A stretch of DNA of 51,264 nucleotides, from contig WHUC01000003.1 in assembly GCA_009377435.1 (NCBI GenBank), forward strand, positions 1-51,264, written 5' to 3'. The notes under the pieces were generated by a model. That model was not told the DNA's origin and made no database searches. It saw nothing but the letters and a program-made list of their open reading frames with translations. Shown in pieces: positions 34,197-41,746 of this stretch. A program made the position numbers and the translations under genes. Within the stretch, counting starts at the first letter, position 1. The number at the start of each line of letters is the position of its first letter. The stretch comes from Acidimicrobiia bacterium. GTDB taxonomy: Bacteria; Actinomycetota; Acidimicrobiia; Spongiisociales; ZC4RG35.

Positions 34197-35075
34197 ATGG
34201 AGATCGCACCCGACGACGTGATCACGGAATTGGCCGGCGTCGACATCGTGATGGTGATCGGCGATACCGACACCGGAAAAACGACTCTGGCCCTGACGGT
34301 TGCCCGTGAGGCGATCGGGAACGGGCGGACCGTTGCCGTCGTCGACGGCGATGTGGGCTACCCGATGAATGGTCCCCCGGGATGTCTGTCCCTTACCGTC
34401 TTCCGCACCGGTGACGACGTCGACCGACTACCGGCGCCCGAGCTCCTCCATTTCGTCGGGCACATCGACCCGACGCGTCTCGCCCTCCAGCAAGTGGTGG
34501 CCACGACCAGTCTGGTAGGTCGGGCCCGCGAGATCGCCGATCTGATCATCATCGACACCACCGGTGTCATATCGGGGGTGGCCGGCCAAACCCTGCGCTA
34601 CCACGAGACCGAGTTGGTTCGACCCGACCGCATCGTGGCGATGCATCGCGGTGGGGAGCTAGAACCGGTCATCGGGATGCTGACCCGATTCTTCGATGCC
34701 AACGTTGTCGGGGTGCGGACCGCCTCCGAGCTCAACCCGTCGACGCCCGACCAACGCGCCGAGCATCGAAAGAGGAGATTCGCAACGGCCTTCGCCGCTC
34801 CCCTCGACACCTGGAAGGTGAGACCCACGGTGTTCGCCCCGACGCTTCCCGCCGGTCTCGACCTGTCACGGATCGACGGCGTCCTCGTCGGCGTCCAGGA
34901 TGGCGCCGGGTCGTGTCTCGGGGTCGGTCGCCTCGAGTATGGCGACGACACCCTACGGGTCCGCACCAACCGTGGCGAGGGCATGCGCGGTCTCCGGCTG
35001 GGATCGCTACGGATCGACCTCGATACCTTCCACACCACCCCGGTCAACCTCCGAGAACTGATGTTTGGGTTCTGA
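34197..35075 (+). CDS. Clp1/Grc3-family P-loop protein, probable polynucleotide 5'-kinase
   Basis: A 292-residue P-loop protein. Walker A is GDTDTGKTT at residues 22-30. It is followed by VAVVDGDVGYP, matching the D-x-D-x-G-Q element of the Clp1/Grc3 family, and by IIDTTGVISGVAGQTL, matching the family's N-T-x-G-W-x-x-G-x-G element. A segment VRPDRIVAM and a beta-rich C-terminal domain (VGVQDGAGSCLGVGRLEY) follow, as in Clp1 proteins. Eukaryotic and archaeal relatives phosphorylate 5'-OH RNA or DNA ends. The bacterial role is unknown. It stands alone, with no RNA ligase gene nearby. Family placement is by motif reading only. Confidence 0.75.
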   Translation: MEIAPDDVITELAGVDIVMVIGDTDTGKTTLALTVAREAIGNGRTVAVVDGDVGYPMNGPPGCLSLTVFRTGDDVDRLPAPELLHFVGHIDPTRLALQQVVATTSLVGRAREIADLIIIDTTGVISGVAGQTLRYHETELVRPDRIVAMHRGGELEPVIGMLTRFFDANVVGVRTASELNPSTPDQRAEHRKRRFATAFAAPLDTWKVRPTVFAPTLPAGLDLSRIDGVLVGVQDGAGSCLGVGRLEYGDDTLRVRTNRGEGMRGLRLGSLRIDLDTFHTTPVNLRELMFGF

Positions 35076-35081
35076 CTTGAT

Positions 35082-35101
35082 GTGTGCGAGCTTTTTTCGG
35101 A
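35082..35101. repeat. Family B repeat, single arm
   Basis: GTGTGCGAGCTTTTTTCGGA, the right-arm consensus of family B, six bases after the Clp1-like gene's stop. It pairs in principle with the arm at 35361-35379 or stands as a remnant. Confidence 0.55.
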
Positions 35102-35171
35102 CCCTGGTTGCATCCGGTCGTGTTGGAATCGGGACCACCGTTTTGCCCCCCTACCTGCTTCGCAGGGACCT

Positions 35172-35192
35172 TCCCCCCACTCCGTGGGGGGA
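35172..35192. terminator. GC-rich hairpin after the Clp1-like gene
   Basis: A perfect nine-base-pair stem TCCCCCCAC / GTGGGGGGA with a three-base loop, nested within an outer CTTCGC / GCGAAG pairing. It lies about 95 bases after the stop, so terminator function is possible but not certain. Confidence 0.45.
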
Positions 35193-35277
35193 CAACGGGG
35201 CGAAGGGAAGTGGTGTGACACCACGGGACACCGCCCGTCCATCGTGGCGACGGGATCGCAGCGCGATCAGGCCAAAC

Positions 35278-35379
35278 GTGCGAGCCGGCGGCTGTTTTTC
35301 CGGATTCCCCGACCGACCGAGGTGACCGTCAACCCGTGGTAAACCCAAGACGCCAGAATCCGGAAAAAGCTCGCACACA
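35278..35379. repeat. Palindromic repeat, family B, copy 2
   Basis: A 102-base element with arms GTGCGAGCCGGCGGCTGTTT and, read from the right, TGTGTGCGAGCTTTTTCCGG. The left arm carries the same ten-base insertion (CGGCGGCTGT) as copy 1 at 18783. The interior also shares CCCCGACCGACCGA-type sequence with copy 1. Confidence 0.75.
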
Positions 35380-35573
35380 TTAGAGCCTGCCCAAGGAACC
35401 CGGCGTATTCCATCCGCACTTCCCCGAACGGGTTTGTTCCGACAGGCACCTTGGGCAGTGCCGCGAACGTACGTCTCGGGGCGGCGCCAGTCAACCGGGT
35501 CGAAACCACACGTAACTGTGGTTATTCGGTCTAATTTGGGTCTACTGGATGTCGAAGATGACGCTTGTCCCCA

Positions 35574-35605
35574 GTATCCACAGGTTTCCACAGGGCTTAT
35601 CCACA
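35574..35605 (+). other. Cluster of three DnaA-box-like 9-mers
   Basis: GTATCCACA (35574-35582), GTTTCCACA (35584-35592) and TTATCCACA (35597-35605) lie in the same orientation within 32 bases. The last is a perfect match to the classic DnaA box, the others differ by one and two bases. An AT-richer stretch lies just upstream. No dnaA, dnaN or rpmH gene is in the window. Confidence 0.5.
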
Positions 35606-35668
35606 CCCTCTTGTCGACAACGACCTACCGGGTTTTTTCGCGAGGACTCGGGGGACGTCGGTAACGAC

Positions 35669-36094
35669 CTACGCCCTGAGGAGGAGTCGCCAGGTGCGTT
35701 CGATCTGGTCATAGATCTCCCCGAGGATCAGATCCATCTCCTCATCGGTGACGACCTCCACCGCCGTCCGGGAGCGGAGCACCAGCCAGTCGTCATCATC
35801 GAGACACCAACGCACCCTCCACGTATCGTCGTTGCGACGCATCACAATCCTCGCCCGATCGAGACGTCCACCCAGGGGTAGCACCCCGGCCTCGGCCCGG
35901 ACCGACCGCTCCCCGACCCACCACCACACGGTGGTCGCATCCCGCACCCCCTGGGTCATCCGCACCGCCCAACGACCCTCGAACCATTCCGCCGCGACCA
36001 CATCGGAGTCGGGATGGGCCACCCAGCGGGCGATGACATCCTCCACCAGTTGACCGACGGTCACAAATACGCGTCCCGCAACAGCATTATCCAA
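35669..36094 (-). CDS. YbjN-like protein beside mshA
   Basis: A protein of up to 141 residues with a YbjN / type III secretion chaperone-like pattern: an N-terminal helix (VGQLVEDVIARW), alternating beta strands rich in Trp and Arg (WFEGRWAVRM, TWRVRWCLDDDDWLVLRSRT), and a C-terminal helix (EEMDLILGEIYDQIERTWRL). In mycobacteria a YbjN-like gene also neighbours mshA, which supports the call. The start is uncertain. TTG at 36094 overlaps mshA by eight bases, and GTG at 36064 is an alternative. Function unknown. Confidence 0.65.
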   Translation of the reverse strand: MDNAVAGRVFVTVGQLVEDVIARWVAHPDSDVVAAEWFEGRWAVRMTQGVRDATTVWWWVGERSVRAEAGVLPLGGRLDRARIVMRRNDDTWRVRWCLDDDDWLVLRSRTAVEVVTDEEMDLILGEIYDQIERTWRLLLRA

Positions 36095-37301
36095 CGGCCC
36101 CCTCGTACAACTCGAGAAAGCGGTCGACGCTCACCTTCCAGTCGAACTGCTCCGACCACTCTCGTGCCCCCTGGGAGAGACGCGAGGCGAGATCCTCGTC
36201 GCTTAGCACCCGCGTCACCGCAGCCGCATGATCCTCGGGCGCCCAACCCTTCACAAGGATCCCGGAGACGTCGTCCTCGATGACATGGGCGAGACCACCG
36301 ACATCGGCGGCCACCACGGGAAGACCACAGCTCTGCGCCTCGACGGCGACCAGTCCGAACGACTCCGACCGGGACGGCATCATGATCACGTCGGCGGCCC
36401 GGTAATAGTCCACGGTGTCGGCATGGGGCACCGGACCCCGGAAGTCAACGGGGAGGTGGTGCTGCTCCGCATAGCTTCGGGCCCGCCTCCGCTCACTCTC
36501 CCCACTGGATCCCGAGGCGCCACCGACAACGAGCATACGGACGTCGAGGGACTGGTTGGCGATCAGTGCGAACGCCTCCAGCGCCACATCGAGACCCTTG
36601 AGTGGCTGGATCCGCCCTATGAACAGAACGAGCGGGGCGTCCCCATCGACACCGATACGCCCCCTTGCGACCCGAGGTGGCCCCGGTGAGAAACGGGTGC
36701 GATCCACCCCGGGGGGGGTGATACACAGACTCTCCGGGCGTGCCCCATAATGGAGAAGGAGGTCGTCGGCTTCATCGCTGGTCGAGGCGATTATGCAGTC
36801 GGCCTCGGAGATCACCTCGGTCTCGGTGACTATCCGTACCAGCGGCTCCGGCTGATCGTCGTGGCGTCGGTTGATCTCCTTCACCCGACCGAGGGTGTGA
36901 AAGCTGATGACATGGGGAAGCCCCAGGGCCCGTTTCGCCAAGGCGCCGACCCACCCCGACAACCAGTAGTGGGAATGGACGAGATCAACGGTCGGCTCGT
37001 TCCTGAGTCGTTCGATAACCCGCTCGGCGAAGGTGCGCGTCCATGGGATCTGGTCGGCGATGGACAAGGGTGCCGCCGGGCCGGCGGCGATGTGATGGAC
37101 CCGACATCCTTCTACCACCTCGATGACATCGGGATCGGCGTCGTTGGTGCGACGGGTGTAGACATCGACCTCGATCCCCTCCCCGAGCATGGCGAGGGCA
37201 AGCCCCCTCACATAAACGTTCAGACCCCCGGCATCACCACTGCCCGGGTTGCCCAGAGGCGAGGTATGCATGGAGAGGAAAGCAATACGGCGGATCACCA
37301 T
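36087..37301 (-). CDS. mshA: D-inositol-3-phosphate glycosyltransferase (mycothiol step 1)
   Basis: A 404-residue GT4-family enzyme that joins N-acetylglucosamine from UDP-GlcNAc to inositol phosphate, the first step of mycothiol synthesis. The N-terminal signature SMHTSPLGNPGSGDAGGLNV is characteristic of MshA. HSHYWLSGWVG follows at about residue 109, and LFIGRIQPLKGLDVALEAFA marks the nucleotide-binding C-terminal domain. The GT4 glutamate motif is in PSRSESFGLVAVEAQSCGLP. The ATG overlaps the upstream acetyltransferase gene by seven bases and the downstream YbjN-like gene by eight, so the group is one operon. Confidence 0.92.
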   Translation of the reverse strand: MVIRRIAFLSMHTSPLGNPGSGDAGGLNVYVRGLALAMLGEGIEVDVYTRRTNDADPDVIEVVEGCRVHHIAAGPAAPLSIADQIPWTRTFAERVIERLRNEPTVDLVHSHYWLSGWVGALAKRALGLPHVISFHTLGRVKEINRRHDDQPEPLVRIVTETEVISEADCIIASTSDEADDLLLHYGARPESLCITPPGVDRTRFSPGPPRVARGRIGVDGDAPLVLFIGRIQPLKGLDVALEAFALIANQSLDVRMLVVGGASGSSGESERRRARSYAEQHHLPVDFRGPVPHADTVDYYRAADVIMMPSRSESFGLVAVEAQSCGLPVVAADVGGLAHVIEDDVSGILVKGWAPEDHAAAVTRVLSDEDLASRLSQGAREWSEQFDWKVSVDRFLELYEGAVG

Positions 37302-38194
37302 GTCGCGTCGATCCTGGAGAGTTGTCGTGAATCCGCCCCGAGCCTGAATTTGTACGCCTCGTCACCCTTGAGGAAGTCGAAGCGGCCGATGCCCTCGGAG
37401 ATCGCCGTCTCGATCATGGACGCCACCAGCACCCACCCGGGGCTGGCATCGGCGAGGTCCGCATCGAAGGAGGAGTTGTAGAGGTAGTAGCCGGTCTCGT
37501 CGGTGTAGCCGAAGACGGTGGCGGTGGCACCCTCGGGATGACGGAGAAGATCGACCCGCCATCCGTCACCGAGGATGAGGTCGGCGAAGAACTTCTCCAT
37601 CTCGGATGTCATGAACTCCCCCTTGTCGCCGGGGGCGGAGCGATGGAGTCGAACGAACTCGTCGAAACCGAACCCCGCTCCCCGGTGGGTCTCGTGCTCC
37701 CACTCCCCCAGCATCAGCGTGTAACGCCGTCGCTTGCGACGCACCTCGTGACGCTGCTTCTTGGACAAGCCGGCCAGATACTCCTCGAAGGAGCCGGGTA
37801 GGTCGACAACAGCGGTCGCCTCGTGCTCGACCACCTCGACGTCTGCCCCTCCCCCACGCAGACCCTCGGCCAGCATCTCGGCGTGGGGGGTGGGAATCGA
37901 ATCGAGTTCGGCCCGCCCGCGAGGATGAGTGGCTAGTTGACGGCCCAGGGCGGACACATCGGTGCCGAGGGGTGTGTGATAGTCGGTTAGGTCGCCATGA
38001 CCGGCGAAACGTAGGACATCGCCATCGTCGACAAGGGTGAGGAGACTGTCCCCGGCCATGATCTCCACGGCCTCGAGACCCGTCCCGGCGAAATGGTCCC
38101 ACCAGAGACAAAGAAACTCCGGTCCGGCGAAGGGCCCGGTTCCGTCCGCCGCCGGCGCCGGTGCTCCCTCCAGAGAGGTCCAAAGTGAGGTCAC
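37295..38194 (-). CDS. GNAT/FemAB-like acetyltransferase
   Basis: A 299-residue protein with the pattern of the FemAB/BioF2-like GNAT group. An N-terminal region contains FAGPEFLCLWWDHFAGTG. The central segment FEEYLAGLSKKQRHEVRRKR (the loop that precedes the second GNAT domain) is followed by FDEFVRLHRSAPGDKGEF. The C-terminus ends with FDFLKGDEAYKFRLGADSRQ, characteristic of the group. GTG start overlapping the asparaginase stop (GTGA). Cell-envelope or polysaccharide modification is a common role of the family; the substrate here is unknown. Confidence 0.85.
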   Translation of the reverse strand: MTSLWTSLEGAPAPAADGTGPFAGPEFLCLWWDHFAGTGLEAVEIMAGDSLLTLVDDGDVLRFAGHGDLTDYHTPLGTDVSALGRQLATHPRGRAELDSIPTPHAEMLAEGLRGGGADVEVVEHEATAVVDLPGSFEEYLAGLSKKQRHEVRRKRRRYTLMLGEWEHETHRGAGFGFDEFVRLHRSAPGDKGEFMTSEMEKFFADLILGDGWRVDLLRHPEGATATVFGYTDETGYYLYNSSFDADLADASPGWVLVASMIETAISEGIGRFDFLKGDEAYKFRLGADSRQLSRIDATW

Positions 38195-39129
38195 GGTGAC
38201 CCCCCCATGATTTCCAATCGTCCCACCTGTTGGCCACCACCGAGCACGGGCGGGTTGGCGAGATCGGCCACGGCTGCCTCGGCTGCCGTTGTCATCAAAC
38301 CGATCCGACGGAGTGTCTCCATCAGAACCACGCCGATGGCGGGCTCGGTCCCGTCCCAGCTCTTGACGGCGATGCCGACCCCATCTCCCAAAGCGACACC
38401 GAGGCATCCGATGGCTCCGATCTTGGCGACGGCGTTCCACCAACGAGCCACCGTGTCGTCGACCATTCCCACGCCCCGGGTCATCCCGGGATAACGGTGC
38501 ATGGCGATGAAAACATCGGAGAAGGCGGGATCATTCCCGAGACGGTGAAAGGCCCGGGCCAATCCCTCCGTCGTCACCGTTGTCACCGGTGCCCCACAGC
38601 CGTCGATACCGACCGGGTCACCGGGTCGTGCGGTCACCACCGCCAGCATCTCCGCTACGGACTTCTGGAGGGGATGCCCCGGATCCAGGTAGGTCTCAAG
38701 GTCCCAGCCGTTGGCAACACACGCCCGCAGCATGGCGGCGTGCTTGCCCGAACAGTTGTGCCAGAGCGACGAAGGCTGGTCGAAGCCGGCCCTGATCACC
38801 AGGTCACGAGCAGACGACGACGCGGGGAATGAAGGGGGGCACCCCAGATCGGAGCTGTCGAGACCTGCCTCGTCGAGCATCACCTCGACCATGGCGATGT
38901 GCACGGGGAAGCCCTGGTGGCTGGCGGCGGCGAGGGCGAGGCGCAGTGGGTCAAGATCGGCACCGTTGAGCTGGGATACCGCAGCCTGGAAGGGTTTGGC
39001 CGACGAGCGGATGTAGAAGGGTCGGTCGATATCCCCCGACGAGAGGATGACGCCATCGGTGTCGAAGACGGCAACGGACAAGTCGTGCCCGCCCTCGACC
39101 ACTCCGTTGCGGGTCTCGGCGACCCTCAC
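38191..39129 (-). CDS. L-asparaginase II-type protein
   Basis: A 312-residue protein of the thermolabile L-asparaginase II family (PF06089 type). Family motifs are present in order: RPFYIRSSAKPFQA, a SHQGFPVHIAMVEVML helix, LWHNCSGKHAAMLRAC, IDGCGAPV and MTRGVGMVDD. GTG start with GGAAGAGG directly upstream. It is the first gene of the run asparaginase-acetyltransferase-mshA-YbjN. Likely cytoplasmic. Confidence 0.9.
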   Translation of the reverse strand: MRVAETRNGVVEGGHDLSVAVFDTDGVILSSGDIDRPFYIRSSAKPFQAAVSQLNGADLDPLRLALAAASHQGFPVHIAMVEVMLDEAGLDSSDLGCPPSFPASSSARDLVIRAGFDQPSSLWHNCSGKHAAMLRACVANGWDLETYLDPGHPLQKSVAEMLAVVTARPGDPVGIDGCGAPVTTVTTEGLARAFHRLGNDPAFSDVFIAMHRYPGMTRGVGMVDDTVARWWNAVAKIGAIGCLGVALGDGVGIAVKSWDGTEPAIGVVLMETLRRIGLMTTAAEAAVADLANPPVLGGGQQVGRLEIMGGSP

Positions 39130-39249
39130 GCCTCTTCCAGCCGCCGGTGCTGGGCGCAGACGCTGGTGTGGTCGGACACAAACCCGGGATCGAGGACTAG
39201 GAGGCGGCGTTTCTCGTGCACCCTCCCAGGGTACCGCTCGCGATCAACC

Positions 39250-40770
39250 TCACGACACCTGCACCGAGATGGTGTGCCAGCCGGAGGCGCCGTCGGGAGC
39301 GACGGGGGTCCGCTCCTCGGTCTGGGTCGTCCCGGTGGCGTCGGTGGCCCTCACCCGGATGCGGTGCTCGCCCGGGGCGGCATCCCATCTATGCACCCAT
39401 TGGCGCCAGGAGTTGTCGGAGACAGAGTCGGCAAGCTCGGCGTCGACCCAAGGTTCACCGTCGACCTGTACCTCGACCCGCGTGATCCCGATGTTGGGCG
39501 CCCAGGCGACACCGGCGATCGGTGTCATGCCGGCGGCAATGGAACCGTGTGACGGGATGTCGATCCGGGACTGGGTCTTGACGGGACCCTCCTTTGCCCA
39601 CCCTCGGGGCACCCAGTAGGCATCGAACCCCTCCCAGGTGGTCAGCTCGATCTCCGTGAGCCACTTCGTCGCCGAGACATAGCCGTACAGACCGGCGACC
39701 ACCAGCCGTGCCGGGAATCCGTGTTCAAAGGGAAGGGGCTCACCATTCATCTCCACGGCGACGATGGCTGTCCGACCGTCACGAGCGGCCTCCACCGGAA
39801 AGCCCACGGTGAACTCGTCGACGGAACGGCCGACGAGCTGCTCGGCGCCGTCCTGGACACCGGCCCGGTCGAGGATCTCGGTGAGGGGCACCCCGACCCA
39901 GCGGGCGTTCCCCACTAAGCCCCCGCCGACCTGGTTGGACACACACGACAGGGTCACATCGGTCTCCACCAGCGGCATGGCGATCAGATCGTCGAAGCTC
40001 ATCTCGAGCTCTCGCCCCACCATCCCGGTGACACGGAGCCGCCACTCCGCCACGTCGACCCGGGGGACGGAAAGGGCGGTGTCGATCCGGTAGAACTCAT
40101 CGTTGGGGACGAACAGGGGTGTGATGCCCTCAACATCGAGCATCGTCGCCGGGTCGGGTTCGGGCAGGGTGAGCGGCGGGGAAGAAACAGCCAGATCTGT
40201 CCGACTCTCGGTGGCTGCGCCCCTTCGGCCGAGGAGAAACCGGCCAAACCCTCCGGCCAGCGCGGAGACACCGAGCACCGCCCCGGCGCCGGCGAGCACC
40301 CTCCGTCGATTGGTGGCTGCCTCGGGGTCGTCGGAAGCCACATCGCCCAGACCGGAAAGGAGCACGTACGTCCCCACCCCCACGATCACAGCGGCGACAG
40401 CTCCCAGTGCGGCCGACGACAGCGGTTCCGCCGAACCGACGACCGTGGCGGAGGCGGCGCCCACCCCGAAGAGGACAAAGACGGCGGTGATGATTCCCAT
40501 CCGGCCCCGCCCGAAAGCCCCGACCATCCCACCGAGAAGAAGTGCCGTCACCAACATGCTCCCTATCAGAACCGGCTTGTCAGCGGTTCCGAATGTGTCG
40601 ATCGCCCAGTTCTTGACGGGGGTGGGGGCCTGGTCGATGACCCAATCGCCGATCCCCAGGACGAGGGACGGGATCAATGACACCAGACCGGCGACGAGCT
40701 CCGACGCGGCGAGGGCGGCCGCGACGGACACGACTCCGATGACCATCCAAAGTGGGCGTTTCATTTCCAT
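39250..40770 (-). CDS. Membrane-bound molybdopterin oxidoreductase, sulfite oxidase family
   Basis: A 506-residue protein. The first 190 residues contain about five membrane helices, the last preceded by NRRRVLAGAGAVLG, a twin-arginine-like sequence in an internal position. The sulfite oxidase-type Mo-pterin domain follows: YRIDTALSVPRVD, the catalytic cysteine in VTLSCVSNQVGGGLVGNARW, RLVVAGLYGYVSATKWLTEI, and a C-terminal dimerisation-type beta domain (VRVRATDATGTTQTEERTPV). The domain should face outside the cell. The ATG giving MEMKRPLWMV is preferred; GGAG lies about nine bases upstream. Natural substrate unknown. Confidence 0.88.
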   Translation of the reverse strand: MEMKRPLWMVIGVVSVAAALAASELVAGLVSLIPSLVLGIGDWVIDQAPTPVKNWAIDTFGTADKPVLIGSMLVTALLLGGMVGAFGRGRMGIITAVFVLFGVGAASATVVGSAEPLSSAALGAVAAVIVGVGTYVLLSGLGDVASDDPEAATNRRRVLAGAGAVLGVSALAGGFGRFLLGRRGAATESRTDLAVSSPPLTLPEPDPATMLDVEGITPLFVPNDEFYRIDTALSVPRVDVAEWRLRVTGMVGRELEMSFDDLIAMPLVETDVTLSCVSNQVGGGLVGNARWVGVPLTEILDRAGVQDGAEQLVGRSVDEFTVGFPVEAARDGRTAIVAVEMNGEPLPFEHGFPARLVVAGLYGYVSATKWLTEIELTTWEGFDAYWVPRGWAKEGPVKTQSRIDIPSHGSIAAGMTPIAGVAWAPNIGITRVEVQVDGEPWVDAELADSVSDNSWRQWVHRWDAAPGEHRIRVRATDATGTTQTEERTPVAPDGASGWHTISVQVS

Positions 40771-40788
40771 CGGCGCAGTCTCCGTGGC

Positions 40789-40892
40789 GGCCGCCGATCT
40801 CCACAACGGCATTCCACAACAGCCTCCTAGTAATTGCAAACGGTACTAGGAGAATGGTGTGAAACGCATGTCACACATCTCGACGCCCAGCC
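40789..40892. repeat. Family A repeat with ends in reversed order
   Basis: On the minus strand this stretch reads the right arm of family A (40892-40856, 37 bases identical to 4792-4828), then 26 bases, then the left arm (40829-40789, about 90% identical to 4672-4711). The order is right-then-left, without the core, as at a head-to-tail junction of two elements. It lies between the molybdopterin oxidoreductase and the LLM gene. Confidence 0.75.
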
Positions 40893-40936
40893 GCTGGCGG
40901 CGTCCTATCGGGTCTGAATCGGTCGACCGACGAGGG

Positions 40937-41713
40937 TCAGCCCCGGTTCCTCTCGTCCCGGAAGGCGATCCAGTCGGCGACCGGGCCGAGGTCGTAGTCG
41001 GGTCCGCTCACGCCGAGGGTGAATCGCCGCGTCCCGATGGCGTGGTAGGAGTCGGCTCGGTCGATCCCCCTCGGATTGACGCCGACCGAACGCTCGATCT
41101 CGGATGGGTCCCGGCCCACCGCCCCGCAGTGACGGTCGAGGACCTCGTGTTTGTGGGCGATGGTCTCCGGATCCCCGAATCCGTGCCATATGTCGGCGTG
41201 CCTGGCAACGATCCGAAGGGTTTTCCTCTCCCCGCCCCCACCGATCAACACCGGGATGTGACGGGTCGATGCGGGGTTGCCCTTGCCGAGCCTGGCCTCA
41301 ATTCGGGGCAGCGCCTCGGCGAGAGCGGCGAGACGCTTTCCCGGGGTTCCGAACTCGTACCCGAACTCCTCGTAGTCCTTGCGAAACCAACCGGCCCCGA
41401 TCCCGAGGATGAGACGGCCATCCGAGATGTGGTCGATGGTTCGGGCCATGTCGGCGAGGAGCTCGGGATTGCGGTAGCTGTTGCAGGTCACGAGACAGCC
41501 GATCTCGACCCGTTCGGTCTGCTCCGCCCATGCCCCCAGCATGGTCCAACCCTCGAAGTGCTTACCGTCCGAAGCCCCCCGGAGTGGGAAAAAGTGGTCC
41601 CAGTTGAAGATGGTGTCCACCCCCATCTCCTCGGCCCGCTCCACCACCCCCCTGATATCCGAATACTCCGCATGCTGGGGTTGTAGCTGGATATCGACCT
41701 TGACGTCGCTCAT
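40937..41713 (-). CDS. F420-type LLM-class oxidoreductase
   Basis: A 258-residue luciferase-like TIM-barrel protein. It has MGVDTIFNWDHFFPL near the N-terminus, the characteristic TCNSYRNPELLADMARTIDH then SDGRLILGIGAGWFRKDYEE, and IPVLIGGGGERKTLRIVARH. These are the motifs of actinobacterial F420-dependent LLM enzymes. Substrate unknown. The ATG lies six bases after TAGGGT and has no ribosome site. It is a single-gene unit. Confidence 0.9.
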   Translation of the reverse strand: MSDVKVDIQLQPQHAEYSDIRGVVERAEEMGVDTIFNWDHFFPLRGASDGKHFEGWTMLGAWAEQTERVEIGCLVTCNSYRNPELLADMARTIDHISDGRLILGIGAGWFRKDYEEFGYEFGTPGKRLAALAEALPRIEARLGKGNPASTRHIPVLIGGGGERKTLRIVARHADIWHGFGDPETIAHKHEVLDRHCGAVGRDPSEIERSVGVNPRGIDRADSYHAIGTRRFTLGVSGPDYDLGPVADWIAFRDERNRG

Positions 41714-41719
41714 GGCGTC

Positions 41720-41725
41720 ACCCTA
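41720..41725 (-). promoter_or_regulatory. -10 box of the LLM gene (leaderless type)
   Basis: TAGGGT lies six bases before the ATG at 41713. Confidence 0.45.
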
Positions 41726-41746
41726 GACCGCGTTCGGATTTGGGGT

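Larger units (their letters stand above)
35076..35668. other. 593-base gene-free region with repeats and DnaA-box-like sites
   Basis: Holds, from left to right: a lone family B arm (35082), a nested GC hairpin (around 35155-35210), a complete family B repeat (35278-35379), a stretch around 35510-35550 that is AT-richer than its surroundings, and three DnaA-box-like 9-mers (35574-35605) followed by a T-run. No credible open frame with coding character was seen. Confidence 0.7.

Noticed and set aside
39130-39249. Possible tRNA in the asparaginase-oxidoreductase gap
   Set aside because: A CGGGTTTGTGTCCG stretch recalls a T-arm, but no acceptor stem, anticodon arm or CCA end could be fitted.
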